From: Diadema setosum
Taxonomy: Eukaryota; Echinodermata; Echinoidea; Diadematoida; Diadematidae
Length of the DNA: 64,000 nt
Assembly: GCA_033980235.1 (NCBI GenBank)
Contig: CM067069.1
Coordinates: forward strand, 827,501-891,500
Direction of reading: 5' to 3'
Positions within the stretch are counted from its first letter, which is position 1. Each line of letters begins with the position of its first letter. Positions 10,911-24,200 of the stretch are shown here, piece after piece. The position numbers were made by a program, and so were the translations under genes. The notes under the pieces were generated by a model. The model was not told the origin of the DNA and made no database searches. It saw only the letters and a list, made by a program, of their open reading frames with translations.

Positions 10911-13900
10911 AGGGTTCAATAAATACTAAAGCATTTGAATTATCTCAGATGAAAGACAAGAAAACACTTAGCATAGCCCTTGTTAGCATTTATTCTTATA
11001 ATTTCTTACTAAGCCTAACACTTCTGTATGTCTTTATTTGCCTATTGATACTCACACTTATACATAAGTGTTTTAGGGTGTGTGTGCATAATAATATACA
11101 CATAAATATACACATGGTTGTTTTTTTCAAGACGTGATATATTAGAATGTTCTTATTTCTTTTTGTATTTCTCAATTCATGGATTTATTTGGAGATGAGC
11201 TGGATTGTAATTACTGTCTGAATGTCAGTTACAACACTCTAAGAAGACAAAAATACAAAATGTTGTCCTACTGGCAGATAATTGTTTCAGCAGCAAATCC
11301 CTGTGCGACCTGTGCTGCAGGTCGCACAGTGTTTGTGTCTTGTGAGTAATTTGTATCATGATATTTCCATCAAGAATAACACTTAGTACAAGTGTATTAC
11401 ACACATGTCATGATGACGAGTTCCAGACAAGCGAATGAAAAACTGTAAATATATGTATAAATCATTTGCATGGAACGGTTATTTCAGAGCAAAAATGATT
11501 TCAGTTGATATTGTCAAACAGAAAAGACAAATCATGTGAATTATGACTTGTCCTGTCTACATGAGCTTTGAGTACATTCTGGACTATGGGATGATTTCGT
11601 TCTTGCATATTCAGTAAGTTTTGTGCTGTGCGTATCAACCGATTCATCATGGGATGAACATTTTCTTATCACAATAACAATAAACAGCAATGCAATAATA
11701 AGCATTTCAGATAGTGACTTCTGTTACAGACACAAGCCTAAATTCATCAGATGAATGATTCTTGCAAACATGTGAAATTGAAACTTTGCTGTCAATCATT
11801 CTAAGCCTGTTACTGCCATTTTGATGAAAACAATGTTAAATGAATGAATGTAAGTACATGTACAACAGTTTTGTAGCTTGTAATAGTGAAGAAATACATC
11901 AGTTGCTGGACAACTAATACATTGTGTGAATCCAATTGAACATTGAAAAAAAGAAGTTCCTCTTGTACATCCAAATTACGCATAGTTAAAACAAATACTA
12001 TCATGTGATGGTAAGTGCATCAGCAGAAAAGTGTCTGTCATGTGTAATTGAGATGACACGTTAGTCTGTTCATTTGCTTTATGCCACTAATGTCTTCCTT
12101 TCCTTCATTCTACTCAAGATGCATTCAGGACATGTGTTCTGACATATTCCATGAAACAAAATAAGGTGACACCTTGATGCAAAATCAAGTGTGTTTAGGA
12201 ATGCAAATTCAAGAAATGAATTTCTTGTGGTATAGCATATAGGATTCTTTTAAGAAAAGTTTGTGAAAACCATGTACAAAACAAAGCAAATCAAAACTAC
12301 ATTATTCTCCACATCTTTATACCTCATATTTTAATATTTTGCCAAGCAACTAAATCGTACATTCAACTGGAACCTCATTTCAGGCAGGCGGTGACACTTG
12401 AACCCACACTACATGTATAATTTTCACGTTTTAACATACAGTAAAATATCTATAGACTATATTACAAAGGGCTTCATGGATAGGCGGTATGTACACGATA
12501 GTTCGGTTGACTGTACGCACACTGAACTGAACTTAACACACTGACATTGTGATATCTATATTTAGCTACAGCAATCAAAACATGACTATATATGGTGTGC
12601 TTTGATTGTCTAGTGGCAGTTCCAATGGAGTACCAAAGTCTAATGTCATAGCCATTCATCACCATGGAAACTGGTAGTGAACAACCTTGCACCTGGCCGA
12701 AATATCTGTGAGTATACTACATTGTGTTGTTGCTAACCATTCTTGCACCTGGTTCCAACCCAAGCTATAACAAAAGACTGTGACATCACCACCACTTTGG
12801 TACTCTATTACAGTTCATCCTGTTGCAGGGGTTGGCAGAAAGAGAGCAAGATTCAAAGTGGCATGCATTGAATGAGCAGGCTTACTAACATTTTGATTGG
12901 CGAAATGCTGGGGCAGCAAGTTTCATAATTCAACAAGTTATACTTGATGATTTTAATTCATGTGTATGATCTATGGGTCACTTTTTCAGGTCTTACATAA
13001 ATGTTAAAGTAGGAGTATGAAGAACAAAACTTACTATTGTGAATGCCTCTTTTCATCATGTTCCCGGCAACCATGGTAGCCCTGTTTCAGGCAACCGTGG
13101 AAAAAATGGTATGGATTTGAAACAACGCGGTGAGACGGGATAGGCAAACGTGGCAGGCCGTGATTGCCAGAGATGCCGTGTCAGATTTTTAAACTGTCAA
13201 AAAAATTGTCACGGCAGTCCCAGTGCTAATGAGGAATGTTGTATGCCGTGGTAAAACGAGGTGAACGCAAGGAAACACAGCGGCACGTAATAGACCATAA
13301 CAAAACTTGGAGGCGGTCCATGGAGGGAAACGACAGAGAATATTAATAGTCTAGCCTGACCAGACGCCATAAGAACAGCGTGTGACAGCAGTGTTCACCG
13401 GGGCGAGGACTGGAACAAATAAGACTAGAATGCGAAGGGGGAAAACGGGAGAAAGTCTCGTCTACCCACGGCACACTACATTTCGGGCAAATGGGGCTGC
13501 CGTGGCCACTGGGAATGTGGTGTAAATGCAGCTTTAGCAACACACACATGGTATCTTTGTAGCTTTGCTACAGGCCTATGAGCAACACTGTCAAACTGAA
13601 AATGATACCAGGTAATTATCCAAAATATCATTACTTAGTGCCTTAGACCTACAAGATCAGACATACAGTTACATAATTTCACATTTTTGCCCTGCAGAAG
13701 TATTAATACGGTACGTTCATATGCAAATTAAAGCATAGACAACATTTTTCTGATCAAACTTTGAAAGACCCGACAGGCTAATACTACAATACACTGCACA
13801 AAACATTTGCTACAGGTTTTATTTAAAAGTACATGTATATTGTACACCTTAGATCTGCAATTCTGTAGCAAATAAGGTCTGTAGTCAACAAGGAAGACAT

Positions 13901-16900
13901 GTCATTCAGTATTTCAAATTTAGCAGCCAAAATTACTTAGATTTCAGATGACCCTCAATAATTGCATTTCAGTTTTTTCTAGCTCTCTTGAATAAGAGAA
14001 GATGCTAAATACTGTCTGTATCAACGGCAATAGGAGTGAGTTCATCATGTAAGAGCTGTTCCTGGCATTGTGCACATTTAGGTGTATTTTGAATTCTTGC
14101 CTTCTGAATTGTCTTTATGACATACATGTAGTAGTCTTGAAAGAGTGGACAAAAAGTGAATAACATGTGCTGCAGTGGGTATGACATTTGACAGAGCTCT
14201 GTAAGATCAGAATTGACTTATACCACTAACCATTAATTTTTATGTACCAGTGATATCTGTACGCATTTCTATTGCAGTATGAAAAGACAATCTTATAAAT
14301 TGATGCTGGCAAGTTTCTTTGTGAAGAAAGCCTCTTAGTGAGAAGGAGAGAACAATATATTGAATGTAAAAGAAAGCATGAACTTCTGTGAAAATATGTG
14401 AGCAGTCACAATCAGTGGGAAATGAATGGTGATATCAATTCAGTGACAATTGACACGCAATATACAGCCATTTTAGTCTGGTCTAATGTAGGAATGTAAG
14501 AATAAGCCTAGGAACCAGAAATCTTGGTCAAAGTAAAAATTAGGAACATGTCTGTCTATATCATGATGAAACAAAACTATCTAGACCATGACTTTCTGTT
14601 TCCACAAAGTAAGTACAGTTTCTGCTTACATTTCTATTGGAATGTGGTTTAAAATGACTTCATTGTTGACAATGGATTAATTACTTTCTATTGCTCACTT
14701 TCACACCACTGATTGAAAGCAGCAAGGGTTTTAAAAAGTGTAACAAGTCTGGAGAATAAATGTCCTGGATTAAGCAGTAACCCAGAACAGCAATGGTTGT
14801 AATGGCAAAAAGTACTCATTAAACAGTAATCCTTCGCATTCTGCATCTAGAATCAACAAGGACAAATTTTCACATTTCTACACAGTATATATTGAATAGC
14901 TATACAGTTCTTGTGTATACACTGCACCCACATGTCTAATATACAATAAATAACTGGTCTAAAAAGACTTTCAATAAATTATGTGTACCTAAAAACAAAA
15001 GCAGGTAAACAATATATGCTGTGCACAAAATGTAACTAATGCCAACTAAGAATGTCGAACATACTCATGAGGGACTAGGAATAAGGAATGTACCGAAATT
15101 ACCTACAATCATGATATGACAAGACAATACATTCTTCAAACTTTTTATATCTACAAACTTCTCATAGAATTACAATATGTAGTACGTCAGATCATTAATC
15201 ACATCAAAATAAGAAAAGAAATACCACATATGAATGCTGATTTCTTCGTAAAATCTGGCAAAAACTTATTTCAGTTCAAAAGGCAGTCTGCTCCTTCAAT
15301 TGTGTATGCATTTGTTCACTTACATGGACTATACAATCATGTACCAAAGTTACAAAAGTTACACATTATTGTTAGATATAAAATTACAAATTGCCAAATT
15401 TCACTGTAACTATTATCATATATGTTGTACAGTAAATCATTCCATTATTTTTTTTTTTTAGACTTTTTCTTTTTTCTATAAAGCAATTGTAATCACATAT
15501 CATTTTTGTTTTTCCTGTAAAAATAGATCATTCATAGAAAAATCATTGCCTGTAAGCCTAAACTTGCTAACATACCCTCAACATGTGAATTATGTAGACA
15601 TTGATACATGCATACCTACCTTAGAGCTATTTTTCAAAACATAAATCACGTCAGAAATACTGAAATGAAGTATTCATGTCTAACTTGGTAATTTACACAC
15701 CACTCTGTTTAATTTGACACACAAGAAAACAATTGAGCATACACCATGTGATTTACATAACATTTTTCATCTTTTCCCTCACTGCACAAATATTAGCACA
15801 CAAAATGTTTGATAAAAGCAAAACACATGACACAGTGGTATGTAATATAATGCACTTAAATACTATACATGCAAAGAAAAAGTAGTAAGAAAACATCTTG
15901 GGCTCCATGAAATATAGCAAAACATGCAATTTCGCTGTGCTGTATTCCTGCACAATCTACACGATAATATCAGAGTCATAATTATTTGAAAGTACACTCA
16001 GTACAAGCCTCATGAAATGTTTCTAAAAGCCTTTGGTTGCGCGTAGATATTCTTTATACACCTAAACTGCATTGCATCAATGTCCAATGAAAACATAAAG
16101 GTGTATTAAATATCCCAAATAATCAATTTTAACAACACAATAACACCGGAATTCTCATATGCATGATTTTTCAAAACATGTCTTTTAAAAACAGAAATAC
16201 CACAGGCACAATCTCACTGGAACGATAAGTTTGGAAACATCAGGCAGACGAAACTAAAGCCTCCTTGTTTTCATACGATGTAAATTCAGTTTTCTTTTTA
16301 TTGTACAATATAAACTCAGCCCTCTTTAAAATTTTCAGATTGTTACTACAAGATAAAGTCAGTCCTGTTGTTATCATAAGACACAAATTCAGACCTCTTC
16401 TTCAGTGTAAGATATGAATTCAGCCCTCTTGTTATCATATGATCTATAAAACTTTACTGTGGTTAAGAAAACCACTACTGCTAACATCATTGCCCTCTTT
16501 TGAACACTTCCCACAATAATGGCACATTTACAAAATTTGAATATTTACACATCCATAGATGAAAGTTGCACATTTTAGAACTTGATGAATATTGTGGGTT
16601 TTTGGTTGTTGTTTTTGTTTTTGTTGTGTGTGTTTTGTTTTGTTTTTTTTGTGGGGGGGGGGTAACTAGAATGGAAAAGCAAAACACAAAATCATATTGA
16701 CATTTGGTAAAAAAAAAATGCAAGAATTGGACTTTTATTTAAAACATCAATTCGATCATACTTAGAAACCACCAAATGAAACTACCCATGGAATTTGAGG
16801 AATTTGAAAGGTGTAATGGTGGAAATTCCTGTCCCGTAAAAACTACTCCAAAATTATGCTGTGAAACCAGAGGGAATTGTAAATGTAGCCCTACAGATAT

Positions 16901-17460
16901 TTCAATCTCAATCATTTGTTCTACTAGTTCCCCTCCTTCAATTTCTCTGGTATCTGATAACGATCAAAGTAAAGAGAATGCCAGGGAAGAGTAAAATTCA
17001 CAGCACATGAGGATGTCCATGGTGGTACCATTTTGCTCGTTCACCCTTACATGATTATCCATGCACACCTACACACTAATGCAGTTTGTTTTATTCAGAA
17101 AAACAAATTCAACAACATCACAATAATAGCTTTAATCAATTGAGTTTTTACTCCTGGTTGAATGGTCAATAACAATATTCATACTTAGTCCAATGATAAG
17201 AGAATATAACTTTCAATCTGATCATAAAATCAGAAACTACAGACAGCAAGCAGGCCTGATACAGCCATGGCACTTTAATTATATTTTCATATTGCTTTGA
17301 GAATGCAGCACGTCATATCATGATGCCTTCAGTTCTGTTCATGGGAGAGAATAATTTCTCCAAGATGTGCTAAGATCTATTCACTGGCAAATCATTCCTT
17401 TGAGAAGCAATATGAGATCTATCCCTTATGACATTGTTCTGTCTCAATAGGATACATTAG
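10911..17460. other. 6.5 kb without a recognisable gene
   Basis: AT-rich sequence downstream of the laminin stop codon; part of it could be laminin 3' UTR, since TTTATT (minus-strand AATAAA) occurs near 17089. Small items seen: a hairpin at 11301-11329 (CTGTGCGACCTG / CAGGTCGCACAG), a GC- and CpG-richer patch at about 13060-13530 that may be a transposon, a weak ~60 bp imperfect tandem repeat near 16255-16450 (TATAAATTCAG...CCTCTT), and poly-G at 16652-16661. The listed small ORFs have no family features. Confidence 0.4.
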
Positions 17461-17907
17461 ACAGGGCTCGACACTAGCCTTTTTCTCTGATGGGCCATTC
17501 AGGCCACTAAATCCTTAAAACTTAAAATCTTGGTGGTCCCAAAAAGTACTGTAAAACACATTTTTTTCACGGCATGACATTTTAGCAAATTGGAGCCGAC
17601 GGCCTTTTTCGCGGCATGAAATTTTCGCAAGTTGACTCTAACATTCAATGTGTATAGTGTAGACAAGAACTTTCACATGCATTTTAATATCGCAAATCTT
17701 GGCTCTCGCGAAATTCGTGAAATTAAAATGCACACGAATATTCCTCGTTTTACAGTAATGTATTGGCCCCGAATAAAAGGAAATGTAGCAATCCACTTTG
17801 AATCCTCACTGCCTGATTGGGCCACCAAAAAATAACCTTTTTGGCAATTTGGTGGTCTAACATCAAGTTTTAGTGGCCTTGGGCCACTGCTGATGTCAAG
17901 CCCTAAA
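17461..17907 (+). repeat. Dispersed repeat rich in GGCCAC, copy 1
   Basis: Starts ACAGGGCTCGACACTAGCC and ends GATGTCAAGCCCT. Contains GATGGGCCATTCAGGCCAC early and TTAGTGGCCTTGGGCCACTG late. A diverged copy in the same orientation is at about 42930-43182. A smaller MITE (17547-17757) is nested within it. The repeat ends only about 24 bp from the laminin stop codon. Confidence 0.65.
17547..17757. mobile_element. MITE with TACTGTAAAAC / GTTTTACAGTA ends
   Basis: About 210 bp with inverted ends TACTGTAAAAC and GTTTTACAGTA and internal blocks with TTGGAGC, GGCATGAAATTTTCGC and CAAATCTTGGCTCTCGCG. Related copies are at 25630-25738 (partial) and 32124-32356, and a very degraded one may lie near 39440-39650. 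Confidence 0.6.
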
Positions 17908-17930
17908 TGACAGCTTCTTGCTGTACTTGT

Positions 17931-18220
17931 TCAAGGGCCCACATTGAAGCTCTCCAGCCCATCCAGCTGCTCCTGTAGGGATGTGATGGTTGCCTGTGTC
18001 TCTGTCAACCAGGCCGACTGCGCCTCGATCCCTTGCTGCAACGAGGTGACGATGGCGGCATAGTCACGCTGCGTCAACAGCGCCCTCGCCTGCTGGATAC
18101 GGACCTGGAGATCTGGCAGCTGGCTGGTGTCCACCTGTTGAATACTGGCGAGGATCTGCATCAAATTGGACACTCTGGTCTGGGTGTCCGTCACGGTGGA
18201 GGAAGAGACTCTGTTTGATT
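17931..18220 (-). CDS. Laminin exon 25: end of coiled coil and stop
   Basis: Acceptor TTCTCAG at 18223-18221, stop TGA at 17931-17933, residues about 1820-1915. The heptad-rich sequence contains [20 protein letters not shown] and ends ..[12 protein letters not shown]. In gamma chains the coil is followed by a short tail with a Cys that pairs with beta and a Glu third from the end needed by integrins; both are missing here. A weak alternative donor (AAT|GTGGGC) just before the stop could in principle lead to another exon. Confidence 0.85.
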
Positions 18221-21200
18221 CTGAGAAGAGAATTGGAGGAAAAACAGGGAGTGAGTGATAATCTCACTTTTAAATCTATTCTGGTGAAGCTAGCACCACC
18301 TACATTCACATATTCACATACATTCATTCAAAATCATATCTGAAGTTGAACCTGGATTCACAAGATTCAAACAGCTAGGTACATACACTGTTTTAACTTC
18401 ACCCTATATAAATCAACATTAACATTGAACAGCCTCCCACTAGGAACCTGTTTATACATCTGAGTAAAAATGATATATTATAGCGGCAGAAACTTTCACT
18501 TCTCGTTGGGGTAATTTGGGTTAAATTCAACAGCTTTTAATTTCAAAGATGAGAGTATTTATGCATTTATGTCAGTCTCCAAAAAAGAAATCAGTATGTT
18601 CTTATTTTGGTGCTAATTTGGCAAAACATGAAATTAGGGCAAATTTCCCCCTTACAAAACATTCCATGTTTACAGTAGTAGTCTTTTGCTCAACAAGAGG
18701 ACACTAGGACATCAGTTTGTCACTGTGGCTCTTGTCACGTGTCACTCACAACTGATTATTTATTTAGGACTTTTAAAAACATCTTTATTTGGTGATGATT
18801 TTATAATTAATTACATGTAGTGTGCACACTGGGCGATGATTTAAATACAGTATCTTGCATGATTCCTTGATTGTAGAAACTAAAGCAAGAGAGCAATGTA
18901 ATTGTCTTCTTTTGTCTATTAAGTCCTAAAAATAGACCAACGTCTCTGGTGTGATTTGATCTGGTTTTAAATGTTTTGCCAACTTTCTTCCATGTTTTCC
19001 TCTGGAGGGTTTGCTGTATACATCCATAACATTACTACCATGGTGAAAATATGTCTCTTATAAAGTTAAATGCATGATTCCACCTACTGGTAGTCACACA
19101 TCTACTGAATTACCCATTCATACTCTCTTTCTCTCTCCTAACTCTCCCTGGATCACACATCACCATTGCCTACCTGTTGCCATGGAGACAGCGGCCTCCA
19201 GAGCATCAATATCCGATTGGAAGGCATCACAGGCTGCCAGGGAAGGCACAATCATTTGATCATTGAGGGCGTCGACAGAGGCGGTGATTTGGTCTGCTTC
19301 TGTCAGACCATTGGCTGCCTCCATGGACAGCTCCTCAGCTCTCTCATTGATTGGTTGCACAGCCTAGGTGGTTATAAATAGCAATGACATAATTGAAAGA
19401 GTTATTGATCTGTCTATTCAGAATATCAGGTTCATGTGAGAATCATAATGCATGGAAACACATGAGAGAGACTTGTATGACTGCTTGTACTGTACATAAT
19501 TTAGGTTTGTGTAGGTTTGCATGCACAGAGAAAAAATGGATACTCATTTGAGTATAATCAACATGTATGTTACATGTGAACATATGATGTCATTAAATGT
19601 GTCTAAGAATAAATGTGACTGCTTTCCTAAAAGCAACCAAATATCAATCACATTTCCCACAAATTCTATTCCCTTCCAATTCAGAAATGGGTAAAGAATA
19701 CACAACTTGATAACTCCAAACAATCATAACAAAAAATCACAAAACCCTATCGAAAACAACAAATATATATCCATGGTATTATTTGTCTTAGACCAAGTCA
19801 GCTTGCAATTGCACTCTTACCATGGTGGTGCCATCACATAAATATTTGGACATTTCCATCAACCTTCATCATACCTACACAAATCACCTCAATTTTCTGT
19901 TCTTCTCTTCATGTTACACTCAGACAGGGCAAAAACTACATAATGATTAAATATCTATGCTTCTTCCTATACCTCAGTGGCTAGGTCTTGAATAACAAGC
20001 TCTTACTTGCACCTAATGAGATGGTGACAAAGACATTAAATATTTGAAAGAACAAAGTTTGCATGCTGCCATACCTGTCTCTCACTGTTAGCTATGCTAT
20101 AGGCTTGACTGGCCACACTCAATCCTTCTTGGGCAGCAGCAGCAATCGGTGTGAGCTGCGCCCTCAGCTGTCCAGATTGTGCCAAGTCATCGTTAGCCTC
20201 CTGTCTGATGGTGTCTGCTCCATCCAGGGCGCTGAGAGCAGCCCTCTGAGAAGCTGGGAGAGAAGAAACATTAATGCATAATGTTATTGCAGAACCTCCT
20301 GGCTATTTATCAGCTGCCATTTTTCTGACGGTATCATGTCTTTTACCTTTGCTGCACATTTGTCACACATCAAGATACACTGTATGTTATTTCCTGATTA
20401 TTATTATTTGTACATCTACAATACACAACCAGGATTCCACAACGCATATAAAATGGAAGATTAAACGAGAACTTACCGTTTGAAGTTTAGTATTAATTTT
20501 TTGAGTAATTGGAGGGTGAGATTACGTCATATATGAGATCCCGCTAGTGCGCGCGCCACTCAATATTAGAAGCAAGAATGTGACCACTGATGTAGGAAGA
20601 TAACGAGAGATTAAGTTACCGTTTGAAATTGAGGGAGGGTGAGGTGGGACGTAATCTCACCCTCCAATTACTCATAAAATTAATATTAAACTTCAAACGG
20701 TAAGTTCTCGTTTAATCTTCCATTTTATATCGTAATTTCGTGAGAGATTACGTCATATATGAGATTTCGAAGCCAGTGGTTACATTCTCGAGGCAACCCC
20801 CCCGAAAGGGGTAGGGAGCATACCTTAGATAGAGGTTCCATTGCCATTCTCATTCAGGCTGAATGCTGCATAGATATTGTGTCTCCAAGAGTTCACAAGT
20901 TCAGGCAGTTCAAGACATGTCTGCTCAAATCTTAGGGCTTCACAGTCTATTTTTTGATAATTGTTTCTACAAAATTTTTCTCAGCAGGACAGGGCTTGTT
21001 GTAGTACTTGCGAAAGGTTCTTTCGTTGGCCCAACCGGCTTGCGCAAGTATCTTAGATACTGGGAAATTTCCTTTATTGGCTGCGGAGGTAGACGCTGCC
21101 CGAGTAGAATGCGCCTTGTAGATCCCTGTATCAATACCCGCAGCCTCCAAAACCTCCTTAATCCAGCGAGCGATTGTTTGAGAGGATACCCTGTGATACG

Positions 21201-24200
21201 GTTTCTTGTAGCTAACAAAAAGGTACCGCTCACTAGCTCTGATCCTGTGGGTCCTTCTGATGTATTCCTGCAAGTACCTGACCACACAAAGTCTCCTGTC
21301 TGGTGGGTATGCCTGGAGCTTGACACTGTGTGAGTAATTTCCAGGCTTGCTCTGTTTTAGGAGATCATGAAGGTGAAAGGTGGCTGCATTCTCTCTTAAC
21401 ACCATATCATCCAAGCTTAGGTAGTGTAATGATTGAATCCTTTGTGCTGAGATTAATGCAATAATCACACACAATTTAAGCGTCAATTTTTTCAGGTCCA
21501 ATACGTGCGCTGGGGACCAAAAACGAAGAAAATTGAAAACAAGGTTAACGTCCCACGTTTCCATGTATCTAGGCTTGGGTGGGCGTAGCTGAAAAACTCC
21601 CTTCATAAACCTCTGGATAAAGGGATGGTTTCCAACTGTAAACATAGTATCTCGAAGTATCACAAATGAAGATAGAGCACTCCGTGCTAAGTTTATGACA
21701 CTGTAACCTGCCCCTTTTTCAAAGAAAATGTCACTCAGGAATTCCAGGACAGCTTGAACATCTGAATACAAGTAGTTGCTGCATTTCTTGTCACAAAATG
21801 CTTTCCATTTGTTTATGTACACTGCATACTGTTTTTTAGTCCCTTTTCTCCAAGAAGAGGCCATTACAGCAATTATCCGTGCATTCAATCCCGCATCTCT
21901 GAAGGGGTTGCACAGAACCTGCAAGCAAGAAGATCAATCTGAGTGTGAAGTGGGTGAGGAGTGTTAGAAACTGGCAATGTTAGTAAGGATTCACTCCTAT
22001 GAAAAACAAGTGGTTCCTCATTCATCATCCTGTTTAGGAGAGGAAACCATGGCTGGCTTGGCCATTTTGGGACTACTAGTATCCCAGCTGCATTATCAGA
22101 TTTGATTTTTTGAATGCACTTAGCAACTAAGCAGAAAGGAGGAAATGCATAAAAGTACCACTTTCCCCAATCGAGAGTAAAGGCATCAACAGCCTTGGCA
22201 TGTGGGTCGGGCAGCCATGTGACATAGTTCTCTAACTGCTTGTTAAGTCTGGAGGCAAATAGGTCTATTTCTGGTGTCCCAAAACGTGAGGTTATTTCTT
22301 GGAAAACTGTGCGGTCAAGCATCCATTCTGTGCGGTCATTGAATTTTCTAGACATGCGGTCTGCCTCCACATTCAGCTTTCCTGGCAAGTGTGCTGCTGT
22401 GACCCAAATTTTATGAGTTTCGCACCACTGCCAAATCTCTCGGGCTGCCCGATCACAGTCAAGGGATTTAATGCCTCCCATGTTATTAATGTACGCAACA
22501 GCAGTACTGTTATCTAGCCGTAACAAGACATGAATGTTTTGTGAAGTAGAACAGAAGGACTTGAGTCCCATGCCAGCAGCCAGGGTCTCCAGATAATTAA
22601 TCTTATTCTCCCTGGCTTTTTGCAGTTCGTCTTCATTCCATCTACCCCCTGTATGGGTGGTATGATCAGATGCCCCCCAGCCTTTGCCACTGGCATCCGT
22701 GCACAATTCGAGCATAGGTTTAGGGTGTCGTAAGGGTGAGAAAGCAGACTGCACATTGTCTATCCACCATTGCAGCTCTTCTTTTGCTTCCAAAGATAGG
22801 CTCATTTTTCTGTCAAAATGCCCCTTATTCATTTTGAGTGCTTTGATTTTGTCCCTTTCTAAAGCCCTGTAATAGAGCTGTCCATACTGGACTGCGGGAA
22901 ATGATGCTACCATTTTCCCGATAATTCTAGCCACCTGCCTGACACTGGGGTTTGCTATTTGCATAAGTTCAGTGCACAAGGACTGTATTTCCTCTGATTT
23001 GTTATCAGGCAGTCGAATTGTCATGGTCTGAGTGTTGAGAATGAAACCAAGAAATTGTATTTCTTGAGTGGGGCATAGTACTGATTTATCTGGGTGCACC
23101 AAGAACCCAAGTTGTGCAAGGATGCTAGTGGTTTCCAAAACCGTTTGCAAAGTTTGATTCTCACTTTCTCCAATAATGAGGATATCGTCAAGGTATCCAA
23201 TTACTACATGCCCTTGCTCTCTCAGTAATGTGAATGCAGGTTTCAGTAGTTTAGTGAACAACCTTGGCGCCGTGCTCAGGCCATTAGGCAGTACTTTGAA
23301 TTGCCAAAGTTGATTTTTCCAGGAGAACTTTAAGAACTTCCTGTGTGCTGGGTGCACAGGTACTGTATAGTACGCGTCCCGAAGGTCGACTGAAGCTAAG
23401 AAACTATTTTCTGAAATGAGTTCAATAGCAGTATGGATATTTTCCATCTTAAAATGCTGGTACTGGAGATATTTGTTGAGATCAGACAGGTCTAGGATAA
23501 CGCGTGTACCCCCATCTTTTTTAGGCCGTGTAAAAATATTAGACACGTATTCTCCAGTTTCCCTCTGGCACTGTTCAATTACTCCCTTGTCACGGAGTTT
23601 AGAAATTTCAAGATCAATATCAGCCTCTTCGGCTTTATCACATCGAAAAATGTAAGGGGGTTTAGTTCTAGATGGTGCACCCATCTCTTTACTGAATTCA
23701 AGCCTGTAACCACTTACAGCATTTAGCACATGTGGGTCTGAAGTAATTTTGCGCCACTTTGGGAAGAATTGCTTCAGTCGACCTCCTAGCACAGGTTCTA
23801 CATTATCATGATGACATAGCTTTGCATGATCACTAGAAAAGGATGTTATATTTACCTCGTCAGTTGAACTGGAGGTTATCGTGCTCTCTTCATCCCTGAG
23901 CCTTGCTTGCTGCCGCAGTGCGGTTGGTGCTGGCTGGGATGTGTGAAGGTGTGGGGAGCTGGCGGCTTCCCCCTCCCCTTGGGGCGCTGGCCTAAAAAAG
24001 CATGGCTGGTAGCTCCAGTCCACGGTCCTTTTGCACCTGTAGGCCTAGTCACATCACTTGCGCTTGCACGAGATGTAGTCCAGCCCGCGTCGCGGTACTG
24101 TTGGGGCAAATTTGAGCTTCCTGATGTAATCTTGCTCCTGCCCTTGCCATATGCACTCCTGCCATAGTCATATGGGCTGAAACGCTGCTTTTTGTACTGT

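Noticed and set aside
13060..13530. GC-richer patch as an exon or CpG island
   Set aside because: No extended ORF with splice sites; composition suggests a transposon but no paired ends were found.
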